DNA of 60,257 nucleotides, taken from assembly GCF_021531655.1 (NCBI RefSeq), contig NZ_JADYUF010000020.1, positions 1-60,257 of the forward strand. Reading direction: 5' to 3'. Under the pieces are notes generated by a model. That model did no database searches. It was not told where the DNA came from and saw nothing but the letters and a program-made list of their open reading frames with translations. A program made the position numbers and the translations under genes. The DNA is from Leyella stercorea. Its GTDB lineage: Bacteria > Bacteroidota > Bacteroidia > Bacteroidales > Bacteroidaceae. Shown here piece after piece: positions 41,138 to 49,739 of the stretch; the stretch's first letter is position 1; the number at the start of each line of letters is the position of its first letter.

Positions 41138-43151
41138 CTTCTTTGTGTTTTGCTGCCTCGTGCTCTTCCTGTGCCTTTCTTACTTCTTCGGGCATGTCCT
41201 CAAGCTTGGGCAGATTGTCCTCGATTATCTCTTCCGAGCGGCTCACCCAGGGGCGTTTGCCGAATATGCGCTCCACGTCTTCAGCGAATATCACCTCGCG
41301 TGTCATAAGCAGTTCAGCCAGCTGGTTGTGTCCCTCGCTGTGCTCCTTGAGTATCTGCTTGGCGCGTGCATACTCGTCGTTGATCATCTTGAGCACCTCG
41401 TCGTCCATAATCTTTGCCGTTGTCTCCGAGTAAGGACGCTGGAACTGATACTCCTGCTGGTTGTAATAGCAGATGTTGGGCAGTCGGTCGCTCATGCCGG
41501 CATAGGCTATCATGCCGTAAGCCGACTTGGTAGCGCGCTCCAGGTCGTTCATAGCACCGGTAGATATGTGTCCGGTGAAGAGTTCCTCAGCGGCACGTCC
41601 ACCCAGCAATGAGCACATCTCGTCGAGCATTTGCTCCTTGGTAGTGATTTGTCGTTCTTCGGGCAGATACCATGCTGCACCCAGTGCACGTCCGCGCGGC
41701 ACAATGCTCACCTTGACGAGCGGATTGGCATGCTCGCAGAACCATGACACAGTGGCGTGACCTGCTTCGTGCAGCGCAATGGTGCGCTTCTCGTCGTTGG
41801 TCATCACCTTGGTCTTCTTCTCCAGTCCGCCGATGATACGGTCTACAGCGTCGAGGAAGTCCTGCTTGCCCACGCTCTTCTTGTTATGGCGTGCAGCTAT
41901 AAGGGCAGCCTCGTTGCAGACGTTGGCAATGTCGGCACCCGAGAATCCCGGTGTCTGGCGTGAGAGGAAGTCTATGTCGACAGTATGATCAATCTTCACC
42001 TTGCGCAGATGCACGTTGAATATCTCCTTACGCTCGGTAAGGTCGGGCAGGTCGACGCTAATCTGACGGTCGAAACGTCCGGCGCGCAGCAATGCCTTGT
42101 CGAGCATGTCGACACGGTTGGTAGCTGCAAGTATGATGACACCGCTATTGGTGCCGAATCCGTCCATCTCTGTAAGCAAGGCGTTGAGCGTGTTCTCGCG
42201 CTCATCGTTGCCTCCCATTGACGGGTTCTTGCTACGTGCACGACCCACAGCGTCAATCTCGTCGATGAAGATGATACATGGAGCCTTCTCCTTGGCCTGG
42301 CGGAACAGGTCGCGAACACGACTTGCACCTACACCTACGAACATTTCGACGAAGTCCGAACCGCTCATTGAGAAGAAAGGTACGCCGGCCTCGCCAGCCA
42401 CAGCTTTTGCAAGCAGAGTCTTACCGGTTCCCGGAGGACCTACGAGCAATGCGCCCTTAGGTATCTTACCGCCAAGGTCGGTATATTTCTGAGGTTCCTT
42501 CAGGAAGTCGACTATCTCCTGCACCTCCTGCTTGGCACCAGCCTGACCAGCCACATCCTTGAATGTTATGCCCATGTCGTTGCCCTTCTCGTACATCTGT
42601 GCTTTCGATTTGCCTACGTTGAAGATGCCGCCTCCGACACTTCCGCCTCCGCCACTCATGCGTCGTATGATAAACATCCAAAGCAGTACGAACAATACTA
42701 TCGGACCGAATGTGTAGAACAGTGACATCAGTCCGGAGTTGCTGTCCTTCTCATAGCTGTAGTCGGCTATCTTGCCTTTTTGCAGTGCTGCCGACAGATA
42801 GGTGTCGACAGCATCGGTCGAACCATAGGTAACGCTCACGAAGGGATCGCGTCCTACTTGCTGACCCGACTGTCCGAACACGTCGCGTATCTTGTCGGGC
42901 TTCACGTACATACGCAGCGTACCCTTGTCCTTGTTTATTACTACACTCTTGGCGTAGCCCTTCTGCACATAGGTCATGAACCTGGTGTATGTTGCTTCCT
43001 GGCTTGCCGATGGCCCGCCAATGATGGCAGAGCCTCCGTCGGAGAATAACGCCACCAGCAGAACCACGAGTATAATCGTGTATATCCAGTTCATATTGAA
43101 CCGTGGCATCTTCGGCTGGTTGTCTCCCAGAGGATTTTTTTTGTTGTCCAT
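41133..43151 (-). CDS. ftsH: ATP-dependent zinc metalloprotease FtsH
   Basis: A 672-residue membrane-bound AAA+ protease. Two transmembrane segments (about residues 15-35 and 145-165) flank a periplasmic domain. The AAA domain has [22 protein letters not shown] (Walker A), [12 protein letters not shown] (Walker B) and the pore loop [25 protein letters not shown] in parts; the SRH is [18 protein letters not shown]. The zinc site is [12 protein letters not shown] with the third ligand Asp downstream. It degrades unfolded and regulatory membrane proteins. It lies 12 bp after rsfS and before cdsA, an order conserved in Bacteroidales. Confidence 0.97.
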   Translation of the reverse strand: MDNKKNPLGDNQPKMPRFNMNWIYTIILVVLLVALFSDGGSAIIGGPSASQEATYTRFMTYVQKGYAKSVVINKDKGTLRMYVKPDKIRDVFGQSGQQVGRDPFVSVTYGSTDAVDTYLSAALQKGKIADYSYEKDSNSGLMSLFYTFGPIVLFVLLWMFIIRRMSGGGGSVGGGIFNVGKSKAQMYEKGNDMGITFKDVAGQAGAKQEVQEIVDFLKEPQKYTDLGGKIPKGALLVGPPGTGKTLLAKAVAGEAGVPFFSMSGSDFVEMFVGVGASRVRDLFRQAKEKAPCIIFIDEIDAVGRARSKNPSMGGNDERENTLNALLTEMDGFGTNSGVIILAATNRVDMLDKALLRAGRFDRQISVDLPDLTERKEIFNVHLRKVKIDHTVDIDFLSRQTPGFSGADIANVCNEAALIAARHNKKSVGKQDFLDAVDRIIGGLEKKTKVMTNDEKRTIALHEAGHATVSWFCEHANPLVKVSIVPRGRALGAAWYLPEERQITTKEQMLDEMCSLLGGRAAEELFTGHISTGAMNDLERATKSAYGMIAYAGMSDRLPNICYYNQQEYQFQRPYSETTAKIMDDEVLKMINDEYARAKQILKEHSEGHNQLAELLMTREVIFAEDVERIFGKRPWVSRSEEIIEDNLPKLEDMPEEVRKAQEEHEAAKHKEE

Positions 43152-43163
43152 AATTGTTTGCTC

Positions 43164-43523
43164 TTAATCGAGATTTGGCACGTTGGTGATGGCAGCATCC
43201 TGCCAGAGATTTTCAAGATTGTAGAAATCGCGTGCTTCAGGGATAAATATATGTACGAGTACGTCGCCGTAGTCCATAGCCACCCAGTAAGCCTGAGGCA
43301 GGCCCTGTACGTGTATTGGCTTGTCGCCGGCTTCGATGCGTGCTGTCTCCTCTACGGAGTCGGCAATGGCTTCCACCTGCGACGGCGAATTACCCTGGCA
43401 GATTACGAAGTAATTGGCTATTGAGCCGTCCAACTCGCGCAAGTCGGCTATTGTTATGTCCTGTCCCTTTTTCTCTTGAATACCTTTAACAATGGCTTCT
43501 ACAAGTTTGTTCTTAGTTTCCAT
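43164..43523 (-). CDS. rsfS: Ribosomal silencing factor RsfS
   Basis: A 119-residue RsfS/YbeB protein that binds ribosomal protein L14 and prevents subunit joining during starvation. KKGQDITIADLRELDGSIANYFVICQGNSPSQVEAIADSV-type sequence and HVQGLPQAYWVAMDYGDVLVHIF are family signatures. First gene of the rsfS-ftsH-cdsA unit; TACCTTTG on the minus strand (43601-43608) is the likely -7 box. Confidence 0.95.
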   Translation of the reverse strand: METKNKLVEAIVKGIQEKKGQDITIADLRELDGSIANYFVICQGNSPSQVEAIADSVEETARIEAGDKPIHVQGLPQAYWVAMDYGDVLVHIFIPEARDFYNLENLWQDAAITNVPNLD

Positions 43524-43600
43524 TCAGATTTCTTTATTGTTTTCTTTATTATATATAATAATGTGTATATACTGCTTGGTTTGTATATTTTTTAGTAATG

Positions 43601-43608
43601 CAAAGGTA
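43601..43608 (-). promoter_or_regulatory. -7 box of rsfS-ftsH-cdsA
   Basis: TACCTTTG on the minus strand, 77 bp before the rsfS ATG; the -33 is weak. Confidence 0.5.
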
Positions 43609-43689
43609 CAGTGAATAATCTGAAAAACGGCTGAAAACCTATAAAAACGGCTTTTTATTAGATTTTATTAAAAAAAAACACGAAAAATG

Positions 43690-43719
43690 TTTGCATTTCA
43701 AATTTTATTTGTATCTTTG
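43690..43719 (+). promoter_or_regulatory. Promoter of the tRNA-Gln pair
   Basis: TTTG (43690-43693), 18 bp, TATCTTTG (43712-43719), 33 bp before the first tRNA. Confidence 0.75.
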
Positions 43720-43752
43720 CACTCGCAATTAGGGAACGAGTTGCGCTGATAT

Positions 43753-43823
43753 TGGGATATGGTGTAATGGTAACACTACAGATTCTGGTCCTGTCATTCT
43801 TGGTTCGAGTCCGAGTATCCCAA
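43753..43823 (+). tRNA. tRNA-Gln (CTG)
   Basis: Acceptor arms TGGGATA/TATCCCA, a D arm GTG...CAC, a T arm with GGTTCGAGTCC, and anticodon loop TTCTGGT with anticodon CTG. The U1-A72 pair is usual for tRNA-Gln. 3' CCA is not encoded. Confidence 0.93.
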
Positions 43824-43868
43824 CAGCAGACATTCAGTCTGAAGCGTCAGTTCTTTATTCAATCTTAT

Positions 43869-43939
43869 TGGGATATGGTGTAATGGTAACACTACAGATT
43901 CTGGTCCTGTCATTCTTGGTTCGAGTCCGAGTATCCCAA
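43869..43939 (+). tRNA. tRNA-Gln (CTG), identical second copy
   Basis: Same 71-nt sequence as the copy 116 bp upstream; both are probably on one transcript ended by the terminator at 43946-43979. Confidence 0.93.
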
Positions 43940-43945
43940 CATACG

Positions 43946-43979
43946 AAAAGGTGCAACAAATAGATGTTGCACCTTTTTG
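43946..43979 (+). terminator. Terminator after the tRNA-Gln pair
   Basis: AAAGGTGCAACA-aataga-TGTTGCACCTTTTT: perfect 12-bp stem and T run. Confidence 0.92.
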
Positions 43980-44008
43980 CGTTATTAGGCATTTTATGTT
44001 AATTGATT

Positions 44009-45025
44009 ATGTATACGCCACCGTTCACAATAAGTGCAGAAGCAATCAATAAGATTGCTGAGATTTCAGGTCTGATAGAGCGTTATGCCATACGACTTGA
44101 ACAGAAGGATGCTCTGCATCTACGCAAGGTTAACAGAATACGTACAATCCACAGCTCGCTTGCTATAGAAGGTAATAAGCTGACGGAGGGTGAGGTGCGC
44201 GACATAATCAACGGCAAAAATATCGTTGCGCCACTTAAGGAAATACAAGAGGTGAAGAATGCCATCAAGACATATGAGATGTATCCATATCTTGATGCTT
44301 TTAAGGAAGAAGACTTGCTCAAGGCTCATGCACAGATGATGGAGGCAATCATTGATTATCCTGGTAGATATAGGCATAGTGGCGTAGGTGTGTTTTCAGA
44401 ACAAGGGCTTGTGCACATGGCACCCCCTGCCGACAGGGTTCCATATCTTATGGGGGATTTGTTTGCTTGGTTAAGGCAAAGCAAAGACCACCTGCTTATA
44501 CGCTCGTGTGTGTTCCATTACGAGTTTGAGTTTATACATCCTTTTGCTGATGGCAATGGACGTATGGGAAGGTTGTGGCAATCGCTTATTCTGGGCAAGC
44601 TGCATCCGTTGTTTGAGCATTTGCCAGTAGAGAATATGGTGTTTTCTAATCAGCAAGCCTACTATGATGCAATAACAGCAAGTACGCAAACTGCCGATTC
44701 TGGTGTGTTTATCGACTTTATGCTGTCTGAAATTCTTGAAACCCTCAAGAATCATCAAGGTGAAGAATTGAATGACGTTCACGATAAAGTTCATGATAAA
44801 GTTCATGATAAAGTTCATGATAAATATCCGGAAGTTTCAGATTCGGCATGGAAGGTGCTTGATTATCTTGGTGAAAACACCTGTGCGTCAGCTATAATTG
44901 CTGCTGAAGCTCTCGGTATGTCTGAACGTATGGTAAGAAAACATATTGCAACACTAAAGTCTGCCGGTATCCTGTCTCGTATGGGAAGTAACAAAAATGG
45001 CAAATGGGTTGTTGGTCTTGCCTGA
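44009..45025 (+). CDS. Fic-domain AMP-transferase with winged-helix C-terminus
   Basis: A 338-residue Fic protein. HPFADGNGRMGRLW is the canonical HxFx(D/E)GNGRxxR catalytic loop, and SSLAIEGN near residue 50 is the (S/T)xxxE(G/N) inhibitory helix, here in the N-terminal part (class II). Fic proteins transfer AMP or other phosphates to target hydroxyls. A four-fold VHDK repeat (about residues 255-270), encoded by 12-bp tandem DNA repeats, links the Fic domain to a winged-helix-like domain (SAWKVLDYLGENTCASAI, GMSERMVRKHIATLKSAG). The ATG at 44009 is preferred over the TTG two codons upstream. No TAnnTTTG box is seen; it follows the tRNA terminator by 30 bp. Confidence 0.9.
   Translation: MYTPPFTISAEAINKIAEISGLIERYAIRLEQKDALHLRKVNRIRTIHSSLAIEGNKLTEGEVRDIINGKNIVAPLKEIQEVKNAIKTYEMYPYLDAFKEEDLLKAHAQMMEAIIDYPGRYRHSGVGVFSEQGLVHMAPPADRVPYLMGDLFAWLRQSKDHLLIRSCVFHYEFEFIHPFADGNGRMGRLWQSLILGKLHPLFEHLPVENMVFSNQQAYYDAITASTQTADSGVFIDFMLSEILETLKNHQGEELNDVHDKVHDKVHDKVHDKYPEVSDSAWKVLDYLGENTCASAIIAAEALGMSERMVRKHIATLKSAGILSRMGSNKNGKWVVGLA
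44777..44829 (+). repeat. 12-bp tandem repeat encoding VHDK units
   Basis: GTTCAYGATAAA is repeated four times in frame. Change in copy number adds or removes VHDK and lengthens or shortens the linker between the Fic and winged-helix domains. Confidence 0.9.
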
Positions 45026-45034
45026 TATTTTCAT

Positions 45035-45142
45035 GTATCATGGTGTGGAAAAATCGTCGTATCATGGCATGATATGATTGTTTCAAGTCGTGATACGGTC
45101 GTTTCATGCCATGATATGGTTGTTTCAAGCTGTGCTGTTATT
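45035..45142. repeat. 21-bp phased repeat array downstream of the Fic gene
   Basis: Units with the core GTTTCAWGYCRTGATAYGG start at 45059, 45080, 45101 and 45122 (21-bp steps); a looser unit is at 45035. Cores contain CATGATATG-like half-palindromes. Confidence 0.75.
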
Positions 45143-45205
45143 GCAGAATACGTTAAGGGAGGAATGCAGATTCGTATGCTGACCGTCTCTTTTGTATATA
45201 TGTTC

Positions 45206-45395
45206 CTTCGTTAGTTCTTCGTTCGTCCTTCGTTCATCCTTCGTAGTGAACTCGATCATCCTCCGTAGTGAACTCGATCTACCTTCGTTAACGAAGCGAA
45301 GGCATAATGGAGGCATAACGAAGCCATAACGAAGGTGTAACGGAGAAATATCGGAGAGCGAATGAAGAAGTAACGAATAAGTAACGAGGAGAGTT
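45206..45395. repeat. 11-bp phased array in two opposed halves
   Basis: CTTCGT-type units start at 45206, 45217, 45228, 45239, 45261 and 45283, all on an 11-bp grid. From 45297 the complement continues as nine 11-bp units CGAAGNNNTAA (45297, 45308, 45319 and on to 45385). The centre is CCTTCGTTAACGAAG. The whole block could form a large hairpin or bind a protein at every helical turn. Confidence 0.85.
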
Positions 45396-45436
45396 AACGT
45401 CAATGTTAAGGGGCATCGATAATATATAAATGGTAG

Positions 45437-45627
45437 AAGACTGAATTTTTTTTAGAAAAAACAGCTGTTTTATACCAGCAACAGATAATCAATAAGATTT
45501 GGGCTCAGGCTGGTATGAAGGCGTTGACAGAGATTGCAGACATCTATCCACGTATGACGAGTATTCACGACAGCAGTCTATTTGACGATAGCTTTGCAGC
45601 CTCAATGGAAGGTGTAGACTTCCATTG
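45437..45627 (+). pseudogene. C-terminal fragment of an unknown gene
   Basis: 63 codons with no start codon, opened by an in-frame TAG and closed by TGA, read like real protein (for example QAGMKALTEIADIYPRMT, then SLFDDSFAASMEG). I do not recognise the parent gene. It seems to be the remnant of a gene cut off when the repeats or the neighbouring operon arrived. Confidence 0.45.
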
Positions 45628-45630
45628 AGG
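45600..45630. terminator. Perfect 12-bp hairpin at the end of the DUF262 operon
   Basis: CCTCAATGGAAG-gtgtaga-CTTCCATTGAGG lies just past the stop of the minus-strand DUF262 gene. No T run; probably a terminator or mRNA end. Confidence 0.6.
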
Positions 45631-45640
45631 TCATAATTAG

Positions 45641-47314
45641 TTAGAATGTTGCCATCACAAAATCAACAATAAGCTCTTTTCTTTTGTCAATTTTAGCCTT
45701 GTCCCAAAGATGATCCTGTTCTGTCATATTACGTATTTCCTGTTGCTGGAGTAACTGGGTATAGGTGTTTCGTTTAGCTTCAAAAGAATTGTTTCCGATA
45801 GATTCGTTATGATGGCCAGAAAGCAGCAAGTAGTTTCCGAGACAATTTAGATACGACTCTCTAAATTCATCATCGTACGGACAATAGCCACTATTGGCAT
45901 CTTGATTTTCTGTGTTTGGAGCAATATGCTCACACTGAGATTTCTCAACAGCATCATAACGTTTCAACCCATAGCCAGACTTGCCCTTTTCTATTAGGTG
46001 ATTCTCATAAAGCCAAAGGATGATTTTGGCAATGCCATGTCCTCCATCGAAATTGCCTTCAAGCATACGTTTAAATTCAACGTTGTTCCAATAATCCCAC
46101 CATCCGTCTGTTGTAGTCTTCATCCATTCTATATGATTGACAACAGCATGAACGTCACCTTCAAATTCCTTGAAGACATCATTCAATCTCCATGTGAGAA
46201 CAGCGCGTGTACCAATAACTCTGTGACGCAAGAATACAGAGGTTAGAGCCTTGGCTAATAATCTGAAATCGTCATCAGAAACGCCATTGCTATAAGCCTT
46301 GATTACAAATGGAAAAATAATAGCAGGCTGGCCGATAATCCACAGTGTGTGTGCCATAATATCCGTTTGCTCGTTGTGGAAGAAAACGGTCATTTGTTCA
46401 AAACTATCAGCAAGTGAATGGGTGAAACTGCGAATGAAATTGATGCGTGAATCATCTTTCCCTAATTCTTCATCCACTCTTTGCAAGGCATTGCTTGCAT
46501 CCAGTCTATTGAAGTACACACGCAAAGTGTATGTGAGTATATCATCCTCATCTATATTGCCTTCTATCTTTGATATAGATTTGTAGATGTGTTCAAAGCG
46601 ATTCTTTACCTCGCTTATCAACTCTGCCTTCTCATCTTCAGATGTACAATAAAGATGAATATTGTATAGGAACTGCGCTTTGATTATTTCAAGATTGGAT
46701 GGCTTTTTGCCACGGTTGTTCTGGAAGATGAACATCTGGATGGCTTCAGTCTCGTCCTTTACTGTATGCGTAGTGCAAGTGGCATTTACGACTGCTTCTA
46801 ATATATCATGCAATGACTCCTCGTCATAGGCATTCAATTGACTAACAAAGTAGTCGTAAGCCGCGACAATACGCTTTTGTGATTCTGTCTCCAACCCATT
46901 ACGGTCAGTTTTTACTTTATTGATGACATAGTCACGGAACAATTGGTTATCGTAATCAACAGTAGAGAATCTGTAGGTTTGTCCGACTTTCACAAGAGTG
47001 CCATAAAGAAAAACGTCATCCTCTGATAAAGACCCTGCCAACTCTTCCAATCTTCTGTAGATGGCGGAGATGAATATAGTAATAGTGGTCAGACGCTGTT
47101 GACCGTCAATGATGGCAAAATTGCGACTGCCTTTATCCTCGAACAGAAAATGTCCGAAATAATAACTTGATGCCGTATGGCTTTCTACATAATCCTGCAA
47201 GTCCACAAGAAACTGCTTTGTCTGCTTGTCTTCCCAGGAATATGCTCTTTGATAAGTCGGGACAAAGATTTTGTTGCCCGACAGCATTTGATTTATAGTT
47301 GTTGAAGCGTCCAT
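45641..47314 (-). CDS. GmrSD-like DUF262/DUF1524 protein
   Basis: A 557-residue protein with an N-terminal DUF262 domain (VPTYQRAYSWEDKQTKQFL near residue 17-35, FAIIDGQQRLTTI near residue 65) and a C-terminal DUF1524 His-Me-finger nuclease region (KSQCEHIAPNT with the H-x-x-P core, then LGNYLLLSGHHNESIGNNSF and EAKRNTY). This is the GmrSD type IV restriction architecture in one chain; GmrSD cuts DNA with modified cytosines. It is the last gene of a three-gene unit with a DEDDh exonuclease (11 bp upstream) and a membrane protein, which suggests a composite anti-phage system. Confidence 0.9.
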   Translation of the reverse strand: MDASTTINQMLSGNKIFVPTYQRAYSWEDKQTKQFLVDLQDYVESHTASSYYFGHFLFEDKGSRNFAIIDGQQRLTTITIFISAIYRRLEELAGSLSEDDVFLYGTLVKVGQTYRFSTVDYDNQLFRDYVINKVKTDRNGLETESQKRIVAAYDYFVSQLNAYDEESLHDILEAVVNATCTTHTVKDETEAIQMFIFQNNRGKKPSNLEIIKAQFLYNIHLYCTSEDEKAELISEVKNRFEHIYKSISKIEGNIDEDDILTYTLRVYFNRLDASNALQRVDEELGKDDSRINFIRSFTHSLADSFEQMTVFFHNEQTDIMAHTLWIIGQPAIIFPFVIKAYSNGVSDDDFRLLAKALTSVFLRHRVIGTRAVLTWRLNDVFKEFEGDVHAVVNHIEWMKTTTDGWWDYWNNVEFKRMLEGNFDGGHGIAKIILWLYENHLIEKGKSGYGLKRYDAVEKSQCEHIAPNTENQDANSGYCPYDDEFRESYLNCLGNYLLLSGHHNESIGNNSFEAKRNTYTQLLQQQEIRNMTEQDHLWDKAKIDKRKELIVDFVMATF

Positions 47315-47325
47315 GATGAAAACAT

Positions 47326-47826
47326 TTAAAGGTCTATGAGTTTAATTGCAATGGCAGCGCAAGCTTCCGCATCTGCCATTGCATGGTGATGTTTGGTGAG
47401 GTCGTATCCACAATATGCAGCAACAGTTTGAAGTTGATGATTGGGAAGTTTGTCCCCCAACAATTTTCTTGAAGCACGGCATGTGCAGTAGAATCTATAC
47501 CCAGGATACTCCATGTCGTATGCCTCAAATGCAGCCTTCAGGCAACTCTCGTCAAACGGACTGTTGTGGGCAACCAATGGTAAGCCATGGATATGCGGTG
47601 CAATTTCTGCCCATACTTCTGGAAAATCCATAGCATCATCAGTGTCCGCATTGGTCATTCCATGCACTTCTGTACACCAGTAAGTGTAGAAATTGGGAGT
47701 CGGCTTTATCAGCCGATACAGTTTGTCCGTCACCTTGCCATTGTGCACAACTACCACTCCAACACTGCACACGCTGGAGCGGTGCTGGTTGGCTGTCTCA
47801 AAGTCAATTGCTGCAAAACTATTCAT
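47326..47826 (-). CDS. DnaQ-like DEDDh 3'-5' exonuclease
   Basis: A 166-residue single-domain exonuclease. AAIDFETAN (motif I, Asp-Glu), LVAHNSPFDESCL (motif II, Asp) and HHAMADAEACAAI (motif III, His and Asp) are complete. Such proteins trim single-stranded DNA or RNA. It lies between the membrane-protein gene (24 bp before) and the DUF262/DUF1524 gene (11 bp after), so it should act with them. Confidence 0.92.
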   Translation of the reverse strand: MNSFAAIDFETANQHRSSVCSVGVVVVHNGKVTDKLYRLIKPTPNFYTYWCTEVHGMTNADTDDAMDFPEVWAEIAPHIHGLPLVAHNSPFDESCLKAAFEAYDMEYPGYRFYCTCRASRKLLGDKLPNHQLQTVAAYCGYDLTKHHHAMADAEACAAIAIKLIDL

Positions 47827-47850
47827 ATTCGAAAAATCTTTTTCTGTTAG

Positions 47851-49308
47851 TCAATTGGCAGATGATGGTACAGATTCGGATATCAGTTTTATCCAATGCT
47901 GCAGTTTGTCTCCTATGACATTTGGATCTAACGAGCCTGTTTCTTCCAAGTTGATGAAGCAGTCTTCTTGAATTTCGCTGATTCTGTCTGCCAATCCGAT
48001 TCTATTCAAAGTTTGTTTGAGCAGTTCTCTGTCGTTAGCCCTATTGCCCAACTGGATGATTGCTGATTCCTTACCCTCAATAGGCATAGTATCCATATAG
48101 ATTTTCCCTTCCGCATCATTCTGGTATTCACAGGCAAGAGTAGACCAATACCAAGTGAACAAATACCAGTCTTTCTGCTTGCCTACAGCCTTCATCCAAC
48201 GGGTTGTAAGATCATTCTTCATGATGACAGATTGCAGGTATTCCACCTTGTCTATAATATACTTCCGTAGTTCTAAGGAAGATTCAAATTTCTGCAAGAA
48301 TTCTCCTTGTGGAGTGTCAAAACATAATGGCGGATATTCCCACCACTCTCCATATCTTCTTCGACCTCCATTCTTCCATTTCAGGCATTGCGAGAAATTG
48401 GAATCGTTCTCATAACTCGCCTCCAAATAGTAATGACCATCATGAAATCCCATGTATATTTCGCCTAGAACACCATCTTCCCTCTTCAGCCACAAAGGAC
48501 GTTCCTCGGTTATTGGCTCGGGGTTTACTGTCCATCCTGCGTTTTTCCATCTTTCAATAGCTTTTTCCCATAAACTTCCAAGATTGCCTGTACTTTCCTT
48601 CTCTATGCTATTTACCTTTGGGTTATTGTCGTCAGCAAGTTCTGGGCTATTTTGAGTTGTCGCTTGCGTTATTAGCGTTGATATATTAGAAAGCAAATTT
48701 ACATCAACAATGAGATGCTCCTTTGGAGAATCTTCACCCTCATTTGCATTCTGATATGCATCGTCAAATTTCTTGATAGCATAGTCCCTGTCTTCTTTGT
48801 CGAATTTTTCAAATTCATCTGGATACAAATCCTGTCTGAATGCTTCTACCACATCAAACAGACTGGCTATTAGTGCTGTCTGCGGAGTATGTTCATCACC
48901 TTTGTTTGGACAAGTGCTTTTTATCACGCCATTTACTGCCTCACTTATAGTCTTGATGAATTTAGGGTCACAATGCATGGCTACAAGAGATGTCTGGAAT
49001 TGAAGCTCCATCTTCTCACTGTCGGTTAATTTTCCGTCTTTTACGGCTTTGTAGAGACTGTTGAGAAAATTCTGATATATTTTCAATTTTTCCTCGAATA
49101 TTTTAGAATTCCGTTTCAACGTTCCCTCTTTTTGGGTTTGTCCCTGAAGAAGAACCTGTGTTATGGTTGCCGTAATGACAACGCCTAATATTGCAGCCAT
49201 GATTCTGCCAGGTAACTCTAAGTCCGTAAAAACATTGAAAGCTACCGCAATAGCACATATCATACAAGCAGCAATTGCTGTGTATGTGAAGAATCTTTTG
49301 TTTTCCAT
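47851..49308 (-). CDS. Membrane-anchored protein of unknown function
   Basis: A 485-residue protein with two transmembrane helices close to the N-terminus (about residues 8-28 and 35-53) followed by a large soluble part. A helical segment at about 60-175 precedes a low-complexity linker, and a Trp/Tyr-rich domain at about 240-400 (WEKAIERWKNAGWTV, GEIYMGFHDGHYYLEASYEN, YGEWWEYPPLCFD) looks like a PD-(D/E)XK-related or sensor fold, but I cannot assign it. It is the first gene of the unit with the exonuclease and the DUF262/DUF1524 nuclease; 2-TM proteins in such operons often act as membrane effectors, which is inference here. Confidence 0.75.
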   Translation of the reverse strand: MENKRFFTYTAIAACMICAIAVAFNVFTDLELPGRIMAAILGVVITATITQVLLQGQTQKEGTLKRNSKIFEEKLKIYQNFLNSLYKAVKDGKLTDSEKMELQFQTSLVAMHCDPKFIKTISEAVNGVIKSTCPNKGDEHTPQTALIASLFDVVEAFRQDLYPDEFEKFDKEDRDYAIKKFDDAYQNANEGEDSPKEHLIVDVNLLSNISTLITQATTQNSPELADDNNPKVNSIEKESTGNLGSLWEKAIERWKNAGWTVNPEPITEERPLWLKREDGVLGEIYMGFHDGHYYLEASYENDSNFSQCLKWKNGGRRRYGEWWEYPPLCFDTPQGEFLQKFESSLELRKYIIDKVEYLQSVIMKNDLTTRWMKAVGKQKDWYLFTWYWSTLACEYQNDAEGKIYMDTMPIEGKESAIIQLGNRANDRELLKQTLNRIGLADRISEIQEDCFINLEETGSLDPNVIGDKLQHWIKLISESVPSSAN

Positions 49309-49383
49309 AAAAGAGCTATTTTTCTGGTGTCATAAAAACAAACTCCCCATTATGACAGTGGAGAGTTTGTTGGTTACTAAATT

Positions 49384-49689
49384 TTATCTTGCAACACGAG
49401 AGCTTATTTTCTTTCCCCAAGCATCGTATGTATCAAGATATGAACCCTTTCTGACAATGAATTGATCAGCGCAGATAGAAACGAAATTGCCGATGAATGT
49501 TGGAATTGATTTTATTTTTTTACCTTGCTCATCGTAGGTGTCATAGTAAGAACCTTTCATAACAATGAAAAACCTGTCACTCCACCCCAGTAGTTCTCCG
49601 ATGTAGTCAGGAATAGTTTTTGCTTTTTTACCTCGTGCATCGAATATATCATACCAACCGCTTCGATGCTCAATACTTGATATTGCCAT
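49384..49689 (-). CDS. Small WG-repeat-like protein
   Basis: A 101-residue protein made of three similar blocks: GWYDIFDARGKKAKTIP, GSYYDTYDEQGKKIKSIP and GSYLDTYDAWGKKISS. The blocks resemble WG-type beta repeats. No function known. The start ATG 49689 is chosen because the upstream codon is only a TTG. It lies 75 bp ahead of the membrane-protein gene in the same direction and could be the first gene of the defence-like unit. Confidence 0.65.
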   Translation of the reverse strand: MAISSIEHRSGWYDIFDARGKKAKTIPDYIGELLGWSDRFFIVMKGSYYDTYDEQGKKIKSIPTFIGNFVSICADQFIVRKGSYLDTYDAWGKKISSRVAR

Positions 49690-49739
49690 ATTACATATGT
49701 TTTTTGCCAACGGCTACCATATTGGCTTGTTTTACAAAA

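Noticed and set aside
44892..45403. Minus-strand frames with HGM/HDL repeats
   Set aside because: They are made only of the 21-bp and 11-bp arrays read as codons; 11 bp is not a multiple of three.
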